From the NCBI GenBank assembly GCA_020846575.1, contig JADLDQ010000135.1:1-8607 (forward strand): a DNA stretch of 8,607 nt, given 5' to 3'. How positions within the stretch are numbered: the stretch's first letter is position 1; every line of letters begins with the position of its first letter. Source of the stretch: Burkholderiales bacterium (GTDB lineage Bacteria; Pseudomonadota; Gammaproteobacteria; Burkholderiales; SG8-39). Shown one piece after another: positions 1 to 6,732 of this stretch. The notes beneath the pieces were generated by a model, which was not told the origin of the DNA, ran no database searches, and saw nothing but the letters and a program-made list of their open reading frames with translations. Made by a program: the position numbers and the translations under genes.

Positions 1-194
1 GAGCACCCAATACCGCCCGCAAACCCCTCACGGGGCCTCCTTATACTCCAGGCGCGGGAGGTTGTCCAGCTATTGGTCTAACCTCTTCACCGACCGGCAG
101 TTCCTGGCCTGGGTAAATTCGCCCTGGGCCGGCGCTGCGAACCACGCGCCGGACCAGGGGAAGCAGGTAGAATGGCGAAGACGACCAATCGAAA
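1..194. other. Upstream non-coding stretch with weak signals
   Basis: I see no convincing gene here. Two weak inverted repeats are visible: CCCC/GGGG at 24-27 and 32-35, and GAGGTT/AACCTC at 58-63 and 80-85 with a 16-base loop. A TAGAAT hexamer at 168-173 resembles a -10 box about 20 bases before the Uma2 start, but I find no matching -35 element. A tiny reading frame from ATG 172 ends in a TGA at 196-198 that overlaps the Uma2 ATG. It is only eight codons long, so it could be chance or the tail of a truncated upstream gene. Confidence 0.35.
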
Positions 195-734
195 ATGAGC
201 GCGCAAGTGTCTGCCAGCTCCGAGACGATCGAGGCCCCGCTCGCTCCCGAGCAGCTTGCCCGGCGCTGGCAGGCCATGTGCGTCGATCCGATTTTGGAGG
301 ACATTGCCGGGAAGATCGAGCTCACCGAATGGGGAGAAATCCTGATGAGTTCGGTCAGCAAGAGTCATGGGCTCGCCGCCGCGCGACTCGCGCAATGTCT
401 CGAAAAGGTGCTGGGCGGACGCACCGTCGTGGAGGTGGGAATCGCCACCGCCATCGGTGTGCGGGCGCCGGACGTGGCTTGGTGCTCGGATGCCTACCTC
501 GCGGCGCACCCCGAGGAAATGCCGCTTGAGAGCGCCCCGGAAATCTGCGTCGAAATCTTCTCGACCGGCAACGCCCTGCCCAAGCTGCGCGAGAAGGCGA
601 TGGCTTACGTCAAGGCAGGGGCTGTCGAAGCCTGGATCGTGTTTCCGCAGACGCGGCGCCTGGAGATCTACGACCGGAGCGGTTCGCGAGAGTCGACTTC
701 CTTCAACGTGGACACGAGCGACCTGTTTGGCTGA
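195..734 (+). CDS. Uma2-family (DUF820) PD-(D/E)XK nuclease-like protein
   Basis: The 179-residue protein has the layout of the Uma2/DUF820 family, a PD-(D/E)XK nuclease-fold group whose cellular role is mostly unknown. Seen directly: a PD pair at residues 92-93 (APDVAW), then PEICVEI with acidic residues E116 and E120, then a Leu-Arg-Glu-Lys helix ending at K134 and the typical segment AYVKAGAVEAWIV followed by a strand RRLEIY. The spacing matches the family core, and the length is close to the usual 180-200 residues. The N-terminus lacks the common 'YELIDGEL' start and reads GKIELTEWGEI instead. The ATG at 195 is the first good start, but no clear Shine-Dalgarno precedes it. The gene sits directly before an RM remnant. 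A nuclease function is inferred from the fold only; such genes are often multicopy and mobile. Confidence 0.85.
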   Translation: MSAQVSASSETIEAPLAPEQLARRWQAMCVDPILEDIAGKIELTEWGEILMSSVSKSHGLAAARLAQCLEKVLGGRTVVEVGIATAIGVRAPDVAWCSDAYLAAHPEEMPLESAPEICVEIFSTGNALPKLREKAMAYVKAGAVEAWIVFPQTRRLEIYDRSGSRESTSFNVDTSDLFG

Positions 735-782
735 TGAGGGCTGGCGCTGCCCTTTACCCGTATTGCCAGCGCCTGAGCGGGC

Positions 783-1155
783 CACTTCCGTGAGCGCCTG
801 GCGCGCGGCGGCTTTCCGCAAACGGCGCTGATCGACAGTAGCGCCCAGGCCCAGCGCCCGCCGCGCGACAGCATCAGCAAGTTCAACGGTATCCACTTCA
901 GCGCCAGCGAAGAGATCCAAACCCTTTCGCACCTCTACGATTCGATGCTGCGGGAGATGTGCGATGGGCCGGATGATTCCGGGGAGTTCTACACCCCGCG
1001 ACCCGTCATGCGCTTCCTGGTCGAGGTGACGGCCCCGTTTGAGGCAGACCGTGCCCGACCCCGCCTGCGGCACTGGCGGCTTCCTGATGGGCTCCTACGA
1101 CCACCTCGCCGGGCAGGACTGGACCGCGGACGAGCGGCGCACCCTGCAAACTCAG
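783..1155 (+). pseudogene. hsdM: Type I restriction-modification methyltransferase HsdM, decayed fragment
   Basis: This is a remnant of the N6-adenine methyltransferase subunit of a type I RM system. From 783 one frame reads HFRERLARGGFPQ, then FNGIHFSASEEIQTLSHLY, then DSGEFYTPRPVMRFLVEV, all typical of HsdM before the catalytic core. At about 1038 the frame changes, and a second frame from 1039 gives SAM-binding motif I, DPACGTGGFL, followed by a weakening match to about 1155 (ERRTLQT). The alignment suggests two lost bases, or one gained, at the shift. There is no start codon, stops lie in this frame at 735 and 774, and the N-terminal domain is missing. The catalytic NPP(F/Y) motif and roughly the second half of the protein are absent. 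It cannot encode an active methylase. No hsdR is present in the window. Confidence 0.85.
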
Positions 1156-1288
1156 CAAAATGGCTGCATCGAGTGGGGCCGACAAGAACTCAGCACTCGA
1201 CGCCGAGCAGCACGATCTCAAGCGCCGCCAGCAGGAGCACGATGAGACCGCCAAGGCAGCTCTGCGCGAGGGCGGTGCGCGTGCGTGA
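1151..1288 (+). pseudogene. Helical fragment between hsdM and hsdS remnants
   Basis: A third frame running to the TGA at 1286-1288, with an ATG at 1160, encodes a charged helical stretch: LDAEQHDLKRRQQEHDE, then AKAALREGGARA. It looks coiled-coil-like, rich in Glu, Gln, Arg and Lys. Its stop overlaps the GTG at 1281 where the hsdS frame can begin. Two readings are possible: it is the C-terminal tail of HsdM joined to motif I by an internal deletion, or it is the central conserved helix of HsdS from between two target-recognition domains, with the first half of hsdS lost in the same deletion. I cannot decide between them from sequence alone. It is unlikely to be a gene in its own right, as no ribosome binding site is visible. 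Confidence 0.4.
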
Positions 1289-1876
1289 GGTCATCGCCGA
1301 TGCAACCTATCGCCCGATGGCCGAGGTCGCGCCCCTGGTGCGTCGCGAGGTCGAGATCGATCGGGAAGGCAGCTACCCCGAGTCGGGTATCCGTTCTTTC
1401 GGGAAGAGCACATTCCACAAGCCGCAGCTCGCTGGGGTCGAGGCGGGCAGCAAGTGGCTGTTGCGCATCGAGGCGGGCGATCTGCTGTCTTCCAATGTCT
1501 TCGCCTGGGAGGGCGCCATCGCCGTGGCCCGGCCGAGCATATCGGGCGTTTCGGTTCGCACCGCTTCATCACCGGTGTGGCAGATCGCCGTCTGGCTAGC
1601 GCCGACCTTCTGCGGCATTATGTTCTGACCGATGTGGGTATGGAAAAGGCCGGTAAGGCATCCCCCGGTGGCGCAGGCCGCAAGCGCACACTCGGCCTGG
1701 AAAAGCTGATGGCCATCGAGGTGCCCGTCCCATCCTTGCAAACCCAGCAGGCCTTCGACGCCCTGCAAGCCAAGGGCGCCGCACGCGAAGCCAGCCACGC
1801 CGCCCTCCGCGAAGCCAACGCCACTTTCGTAGCGGCCATGCTGGAACGGGTTTTCGCCCGCAGCGCTTCAGCGTGA
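1281..1876 (+). pseudogene. hsdS: Type I RM specificity subunit HsdS, half-length and frameshifted
   Basis: HsdS directs a type I RM complex to its DNA target. The first frame (from about 1281) reads YRPMAEVAPLVRREVEID, then SGIRSFGKSTFHKP, then GDLLSSNVFAWEGAIAVARP. The match then continues in another frame with EHIGRFGSHRFITGV, ASPGGAGRKRTLGLEKL and IEVPVPSLQTQQAFDALQ, ending at TGA 1874-1876. The frames join cleanly if one base is missing at 1534/1535, restoring Ala-Arg-Pro-Glu-His-Ile. Without it translation stops at 1626-1628. Repaired, the product would be about 199 residues, roughly half the usual 400 with two target-recognition domains. Either the first half was lost or this is a half-size HsdS. 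The 3' part is well preserved, so the lesion is recent, or is a sequencing error. The stop overlaps the helicase start by four bases. Confidence 0.85.
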
Positions 1877-4512
1877 GCGCGACGCTGCATCTCACGCCCC
1901 ACGGGCGTCTGCAATGGGCGCAGGAGCCCGACGCCGCGCCGCTGCCCGAGGCGCAGTCCGAGAGGATTGAAACGGCTTTCGCGAAGGGCGCCGGACACGG
2001 TCTGCTGCACCTGGGGGCGGTGGAAGTCGCGACCGCCCTGCCGCAGCCGTGGGCGTTCTGGCGGGATTTCGCGGCGCGCTATGTGACGGTGCTGACCGCG
2101 ACGGCGGAAGATGGCGAGATCGCAGTCGCCGCGCCCGATGCGCTGGCGCTCGAAACCCTGAGCCTCGACGCCCCGCCGATGACCGGCGCGGAGTACCTGA
2201 CTGCGGAAGTCTTCCTCGCGCTCTGGTCGAGTCTGGAGTCCGTCGTGAAGGAAGAACTGGCCGCTTCCGGCCGGACGCTTGCGGATTTCCTCAAGTCGAA
2301 ACATCCGGCTTGGAACCGGGTGGGGCGCGTCCACTTCAACCTCGCGGAAAACCGCAGGGATCCGGACTACCCCTTCGCCTTTCTCGCCACCTACACCTCT
2401 CGCCTGTCGGCCACGGGCGCGGCGCAGCACCTGCCGCTGTCGCAGGCGCTGGCGGAGTTCTCCGGCGGCCGCAAGAAGGCGCAGCTGCTCTCCCTGCTGC
2501 TGCCGGTACACAAGGCGGCGGAAACCTGCGACTGGCTGGCCGGAATGGTCGCCGAGGGCGAGCTCTACCACCCACTGCGCTGGCAGGTTCCGGAGGCGGT
2601 CCGTTTCCTGAAGGACGCGCCGAAGCTGGACGCGGCGGGCATCGTCGTGCGCATGCCCAAGACCTGGGGCCAGGATCGCCCCGCCCGGCCCAAGGTTCGC
2701 GCCACCGTCGGCGCGAACAGTCCTTCGCTGCTCGGCATGGATGCGCTGCTGGACTTTCGCATGGAGGTCACGCTGGACGGCAAGCCGCTGTCCGCAGGCG
2801 AAATCGCCGCTCTCCTGGCGGGCAAGGAGGGTCTGCAATGGATACGCGGCCAGTGGGTCGAGGTGGACCGCGAGCGCTTGGCAGCGCTCGTCGCCCGCTT
2901 CCGGGACATCGAAGAGGCCGCGGCGGGCGGGCTGCCCTTCGGCCGGGCCATGCGTCTGTTGTCGGGCGCTGCGCTCGACGATGCCGCGCCCGCCGATCCC
3001 GCGTGGGCGCAAGTCGTCGCGGGCGAGTGGCTGGCCGGGGTGCTGCAGGGCTTGCGAGGCCCGGAAGGACTGGCCGCCGTCAGCCCCGGCCCGGCCTTGC
3101 GCGCCACCCTGCGCCCCTATCAGGAGGCAGGGGTGCGCTGGCTGCATCTGCTCACCCGGCTGGGGCTGGGCGCGTGCCTCGCCGACGACATGGGGCTCGG
3201 CAAGACGATCCAGGTGCTCTCGCTGCTGCTCACCCTCGAACGCCCGCGCGCGAGCCTGCTGGTGGCGCCGGCCTCGCTGCTCGCCAACTGGCAAACGGAG
3301 GCCGAGCGCTTCACGCCGTCCCTGCGCTGCCTGGTCGCGCACCCTTCGGCGATGCCGCAGGAGGAACTGCGCGCGCTGAACGAAAACAGGCTCTCGGGCA
3401 CGGATCTGGTCATCACCAGCTATGGCACGCTGATGCGCCTGCCCAATCTGCAGGAGGCACGGTGGCACCTGGTGGTGGCCGACGAGGCGCAGGCGCTCAA
3501 GAATCCCGCCGCGAAACAGACGAAGGCGGTCAAGAAGCTCGCCTGTACCGCCCGCATCGCGCTCACCGGCACGCCGGTGGAGAACCGTCCTTCCGATCTG
3601 TGGTCCCTGTTCGACTTCACGCATCCGGGTCTGCTGGGGTCGCAGAAGACCTTTGGCGAGTTCACGAAGGATCTGCCCCATTACGGGCCGCTGCGCCAGC
3701 TGGTCAAGCCCTACATCCTGCGCCGCATGAAAAGCGACAAACGCATCATCGCGGACCTGCCGGACAAGACGGAGGTGACCGCCTGGTGCGCGCTCAACCC
3801 CGCCCAGGCCGCGCTCTACCAGCGCGCGGTCAAGGAGCTGGAGTCCGCCCTGGCGGCGTCGCAGGGCATCGAGCGCAAGGGGCTGGTGCTGGCCTTCCTG
3901 ATGCGCTTCAAGCAGATTTGCAACCATCCGTCGCAGTGGCTGGGTGACGGCGCCTGGAAGCCGGAAGACAGCGGCAAGTTTGCGCGCCTGGCCGAGATCG
4001 CGGAGACCATCGCCGCCCGCCAGGAAAAGGTCCTGGTCTTCACCCAGTTCCGGGAGACCACCGCGCCGCTGGCGGCCTTTCTGGGGAACGTCTTCGGACG
4101 AGAAGGGCTCGTGTTGCATGGCGGCACGCCGGTGGGGCGCCGCCGTGAACTCGTCAAACGCTTCCAGGAGGATGAACGGACTCCCTTCTTCGTCCTCTCG
4201 CTCAAGGCGGGCGGGACGGGGTTGAACCTGACCGCCGCCGCCCATGTGATCCACTTCGACCGCTGGTGGAATCCCGCCGTGGAGAACCAGGCGACCGACC
4301 GCGCCTGGCGCATCGGCCAGCACCGCAACGTGCTGGCGCACAAGTTCGTCTGCCGTGGCACCATCGAGGAGCGTATCGACGAGCTGATCCGCTCCAAGCA
4401 GCAACTGGTGCAGGACCTGCTCGAGGGGGGCGCGGAAATCAACCTGACCGAGATGAGCGACGCGCAACTGCTCGATCTGGTGAAATTCGACATTCACGCC
4501 ATGAAGGAATGA
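1873..4512 (+). CDS. SNF2-family DEAD/DEAH-type helicase with DUF3670-like N-terminal region
   Basis: The 879-residue protein is a complete SNF2/RapA-type ATPase that would move on double-stranded DNA. A long N-terminal region includes a DUF3670-like segment at about residues 285-400 (LGMDALLDF, then LQWIRGQWVEVD). The ATPase core follows: PYQ at 415-417, Walker A DMGLGKT at 439-445, motif II DEAQ at 537-540, motif III LTGTPVEN at 564-571, motif V around GGTGLNL at 780-786 and motif VI ATDRAWRIGQHR at 807-818. All key residues are present. It resembles mycobacterial HelZ-type proteins. The GTG start overlaps the hsdS stop as GTGA with no clear Shine-Dalgarno, suggesting translational coupling. 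A SWIM gene follows after four bases, a pairing known for SNF2 helicases such as Bacillus YwqA/YwqB. No nuclease domain is seen. The exact role, repair or defence, is not settled. Confidence 0.93.
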   Translation: MSATLHLTPHGRLQWAQEPDAAPLPEAQSERIETAFAKGAGHGLLHLGAVEVATALPQPWAFWRDFAARYVTVLTATAEDGEIAVAAPDALALETLSLDAPPMTGAEYLTAEVFLALWSSLESVVKEELAASGRTLADFLKSKHPAWNRVGRVHFNLAENRRDPDYPFAFLATYTSRLSATGAAQHLPLSQALAEFSGGRKKAQLLSLLLPVHKAAETCDWLAGMVAEGELYHPLRWQVPEAVRFLKDAPKLDAAGIVVRMPKTWGQDRPARPKVRATVGANSPSLLGMDALLDFRMEVTLDGKPLSAGEIAALLAGKEGLQWIRGQWVEVDRERLAALVARFRDIEEAAAGGLPFGRAMRLLSGAALDDAAPADPAWAQVVAGEWLAGVLQGLRGPEGLAAVSPGPALRATLRPYQEAGVRWLHLLTRLGLGACLADDMGLGKTIQVLSLLLTLERPRASLLVAPASLLANWQTEAERFTPSLRCLVAHPSAMPQEELRALNENRLSGTDLVITSYGTLMRLPNLQEARWHLVVADEAQALKNPAAKQTKAVKKLACTARIALTGTPVENRPSDLWSLFDFTHPGLLGSQKTFGEFTKDLPHYGPLRQLVKPYILRRMKSDKRIIADLPDKTEVTAWCALNPAQAALYQRAVKELESALAASQGIERKGLVLAFLMRFKQICNHPSQWLGDGAWKPEDSGKFARLAEIAETIAARQEKVLVFTQFRETTAPLAAFLGNVFGREGLVLHGGTPVGRRRELVKRFQEDERTPFFVLSLKAGGTGLNLTAAAHVIHFDRWWNPAVENQATDRAWRIGQHRNVLAHKFVCRGTIEERIDELIRSKQQLVQDLLEGGAEINLTEMSDAQLLDLVKFDIHAMKE
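4504..4508 (+). promoter_or_regulatory. Ribosome binding site of the SWIM gene
   Basis: AAGGA lies inside the last codons of the helicase gene, eight bases before the ATG at 4517. It supports that ATG as the start and indicates coupled translation of the two genes. Confidence 0.6.
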
Positions 4513-4516
4513 GCGC

Positions 4517-5443
4517 ATGTGGGGATACTGGAAACCTTACGTACCGGTCGCCAGACGCCGCGCGCAGGCGCAACAGGCGGCGGCCAAGGCGAAGAAAGCC
4601 GGACAGGACATGCATCCCGTGGTCATCGAGGGCCGGGCGATCGCCCGGACGTTCTGGGGCCAAGCCTGGTGCGACAACCTGGAAGCCTACAGCGACTTCG
4701 AGAACCGCCTGCCGCGCGGGCGCGCTTATGTGCGCAACGGCTCGGTGATTGATCTCAAGATCGAGCCGGGCAAGGTGAAGGCGCGGGTGATGGGCTCCAG
4801 CCTCTACCGGATCGAAATCGGCATCGCCGCCGTGCCCAACGCGCACTGGAAATCGCTCGCGAAGGAATGCGCCGGCTCCATCGCCTCGCTGGTGGAATTG
4901 TTGCAGGGAAAACTCTCGAAGGCCGTGATGCAACGCATCTGTCAGCCGAAGACGGGCCTGTTCCCCGCGCCGAAGGACATCCGGCTCGATTGCTCCTGTC
5001 CGGACTGGGCGACGATGTGCAAGCACGTCGCCGCCGTGCTCTACGGCGTGGGCGCGCGCCTGGACACGCAGCCGGAACTCCTGTTCACGCTGCGTCAGGT
5101 GGATGCCGGCGACCTGGTGACACAGGCGGCGGAACTGCCCGTCAAGGCGAAGAAGGCGCCGCCCAAGGCCAAGGTGCTCGACGAGGCGCTGCTTTCCGAT
5201 GTCTTCGGCATCGAGATGGCGCTGCCCGATGCGCTCGCGCGCGAGACCGCGACACGCAGGGCGCGTCGCGCAGCCGCGCCGGCGCCGCAAGCGAAACGCC
5301 CGGCAAAGAAGAAGGCGGCCGCCGTGCCGGCGATGGAATCGAAGCCAGCGAAGAAGTCGGCGGCGAAGCGCAAGGACAGGCAGGCAAGCCCGAAACCAGC
5401 GCCTCGTGCCGCCAAGGGCCGCAACAAGCCCAGGCCGGTGTGA
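4517..5443 (+). CDS. SWIM zinc-finger protein with basic Lys/Ala/Pro tail
   Basis: The 308-residue protein carries a canonical SWIM zinc finger, CxCx6CxH, with ligands C159, C161, C168 and H170. SWIM domains bind DNA or protein partners and are found beside SNF2 ATPases and recombination regulators. The N-terminal part has conserved family features: TFWGQAWCDNLE, then RLPRGRAYVRNGSVIDL. Residues 247-308 form a low-complexity tail rich in Lys, Ala, Pro and Arg (for example KRPAKKKAAA), like histone-H1-type tails in betaproteobacteria and probably a non-specific nucleic-acid binder. The ATG at 4517 lies four bases after the helicase stop, and an AAGGA at 4504-4508 sits eight bases before it as ribosome binding site, so the two genes are almost certainly cotranscribed. 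The most likely role is a partner or DNA-targeting subunit of the helicase; this is inference from pairing. Confidence 0.92.
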   Translation: MWGYWKPYVPVARRRAQAQQAAAKAKKAGQDMHPVVIEGRAIARTFWGQAWCDNLEAYSDFENRLPRGRAYVRNGSVIDLKIEPGKVKARVMGSSLYRIEIGIAAVPNAHWKSLAKECAGSIASLVELLQGKLSKAVMQRICQPKTGLFPAPKDIRLDCSCPDWATMCKHVAAVLYGVGARLDTQPELLFTLRQVDAGDLVTQAAELPVKAKKAPPKAKVLDEALLSDVFGIEMALPDALARETATRRARRAAAPAPQAKRPAKKKAAAVPAMESKPAKKSAAKRKDRQASPKPAPRAAKGRNKPRPV

Positions 5444-5503
5444 TGCGGTGCTTGTCCGAGCAGCCCGCTGGCTACGCCCGCCGCGGCGCCCGTTAGCACC
5501 CGC

Positions 5504-5541
5504 AGCACCCTGCGCTGCTTGCCATTGGGCGCGCAGGTGCT
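5504..5541 (+). terminator. Candidate terminator hairpin after the helicase-SWIM operon
   Basis: The left arm AGCACCCTGCGC (5504-5515) pairs with the right arm GCGCAGGTGCT (5531-5541), giving 11 base pairs with one bulged C and a 15-base loop. It is followed by a modest T-rich stretch (TTGCCTTGT). It lies about 60 bases after the SWIM stop and before the TRAP operon promoter region, where a terminator is expected. The T tract is poor, so it may be a weak or Rho-assisted terminator or only an RNA-stabilising hairpin. Confidence 0.4.
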
Positions 5542-5693
5542 TTGCCTTGTCCGCGTCGATCACCATGCTCCGGTCGATCCACGACCCGGCTACCATCGTT
5601 CAGACTCATGCCTCGTTCGGAATGCGCCGCCCCGTCCCGGCTCATGCCAGGTGGCAGGAAGACTTCCCCTGTTCCCCATGGAGCGAATGTTGA

Positions 5694-5699
5694 TATAGT
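5694..5699 (+). promoter_or_regulatory. Candidate -10 box for the TRAP operon
   Basis: TATAGT stands out as an AT-rich island in GC-rich DNA, 33 bases before the dctP ATG. The best -35 candidate is TTCCCC at 5672-5677, with a 16-base spacer, which matches the sigma-70 consensus poorly. The promoter may therefore need an activator, or use another sigma factor. I see no clear operator. Confidence 0.35.
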
Positions 5700-5716
5700 G
5701 GGAGAGAAGCGACACT

Positions 5717-5728
5717 CACCTGGAGGTG
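5717..5728 (+). promoter_or_regulatory. Strong ribosome binding site of dctP inside an inverted repeat
   Basis: GGAGG at 5722-5726 lies six bases before the ATG at 5733 and clearly fixes the dctP start. It sits within CACCT-GG-AGGTG, a five-base inverted repeat with a two-base centre, so CACCT just upstream is complementary to part of the ribosome binding site. The centre is too short for a stable simple hairpin; pairing may be partial or between molecules. Confidence 0.7.
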
Positions 5729-5732
5729 CAAC

Positions 5733-6716
5733 ATGACGCTCTCCCGCGCAGTTGCCGGTCTGGTCCTCGCTGCGACGCTCGCCTTGCCCGCGTGGGCGCA
5801 GCAGCGCATCGATCTCGCGGTGTTCCATCCGGAGAACAACTTCTGGACCGCCACGATCAAGTGGTGGATCGAGGAGGTCGACAAGGCCACCCAGGGGCGG
5901 GTGAAGTTCAACCCGCACTTCGCCGGCTCGCTCGTGGGCATGAACGAGACCTTCAAGTCGGTGCGCGAGGGCGCGGTGCCCTCGGGCGTCATCGCCATGG
6001 GCGTCGTGTCGGGGCAGATTCCCTCGATGGCGTACCTGGAGGCGATCGGCGGGCTGCCCGACAAGCCGGACGACTTCATCGCCGCCACCGCGGCGCTGAG
6101 GCCCGTCCTCGAAGAACAGTTCCGCAAGTTCGGCGTCGAGTACCTCTGGTCGCAGGGGTCGACGGCGCTGATCGTGCTGTGCCGCGACCGGCACCTGCGC
6201 TCGCTCGCCGACTGGAAAGGCCGCAAGGTACGCACCGCAGGCCGCTGGCAGGGCCAGCAGATCGGCGCGCTGGGCGCGAGCCCGGTCGCGCTCGATCCCG
6301 CCGAGCAGTACCTGGGCCTGCAGAACGGCACCATCGATTGCGCGCTCAGCAACAGCGTGCTCGCCTCGGCGGCCAAGCTGTACGAGGTCGGACCGAAGAT
6401 CACGGTGCTGCGCCTGCCGGTGAACCTCTCCGCCTACATCGTCAACAGCGCCGTGTACGGCCGCATTTCGGGCGCGGACCGCGCCGCCATACGCCGCCTG
6501 GGCGCCGAGGCGGAGAAGCGCTCGGCACCCTACCTCGACAAGATGCAGGGCGAAGCGCAGGCGCTGATGAAGACGCACAAGGCCGATATCTACGTGCTCT
6601 CCGACGCCGAAATGGCCGCGTTCAGGAAGGGCATCTTCCGGGCGTTCGCGAAGATGGATGCCGAGAGCGGCGCGGCCGGCAAACAGGTGCAGGCGGTGCT
6701 CAAGCGCTACTGGTAG
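5733..6716 (+). CDS. dctP: TRAP transporter substrate-binding protein, DctP family
   Basis: This 327-residue periplasmic protein captures the solute for a TRAP transporter and hands it to the DctQM membrane pair. A signal peptide covers about residues 1-22 (hydrophobic core, then PAWA with cleavage before QQ). The mature part fits the DctP fold: FHPENNFWT near the N-terminus, a GRKVRTAG segment with R167 at the position of the carboxylate-binding arginine of the family, then ALGASPVAL and EQYLGLQNGTIDCALSNS. Length is normal. The usual 'D-G-x-E-N' after the Gly-x-Ile/Val-Asp turn is replaced by DCALSNS, a divergent binding-site edge, so I do not assign a substrate. The start is supported by a strong Shine-Dalgarno. 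It is the first gene of a three-gene operon; dctQ follows after 16 bases. Family assignment is firm. Confidence 0.93.
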   Translation: MTLSRAVAGLVLAATLALPAWAQQRIDLAVFHPENNFWTATIKWWIEEVDKATQGRVKFNPHFAGSLVGMNETFKSVREGAVPSGVIAMGVVSGQIPSMAYLEAIGGLPDKPDDFIAATAALRPVLEEQFRKFGVEYLWSQGSTALIVLCRDRHLRSLADWKGRKVRTAGRWQGQQIGALGASPVALDPAEQYLGLQNGTIDCALSNSVLASAAKLYEVGPKITVLRLPVNLSAYIVNSAVYGRISGADRAAIRRLGAEAEKRSAPYLDKMQGEAQALMKTHKADIYVLSDAEMAAFRKGIFRAFAKMDAESGAAGKQVQAVLKRYW

Positions 6717-6732
6717 CGGCCGCCCCCCGCCC

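Noticed and set aside
62..529. TTG-started + strand frame overlapping Uma2
   Set aside because: The overlapping frame at 195 gives a clear Uma2 match. This one becomes Arg/Gly-rich nonsense inside it.
945..1628. A continuous 227-codon frame across the hsdM and hsdS remnants
   Set aside because: It holds real HsdM and HsdS pieces at its two ends, but the middle is out of frame with both, so it is not one true gene.
2049..3947. 632-codon + strand frame inside the helicase
   Set aside because: It is a shadow frame made of Gly/Arg/Ala-rich sequence with no motifs.
1618..4518. A 966-codon open frame on the minus strand opposite the helicase
   Set aside because: It is the mirror of a GC-rich, well-conserved helicase gene. 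Its translation is Arg/Gln/Leu-rich with no recognisable domain, whereas the + strand carries every SNF2 motif.
5493..5609. Small 38-residue minus-strand frame ending in Cys-Cys-Gly-Cys in the gap before dctP
   Set aside because: The cysteine-rich end is curious, but the ribosome binding site is poor, no family is recognised, and the DNA is better explained as a + strand terminator hairpin.
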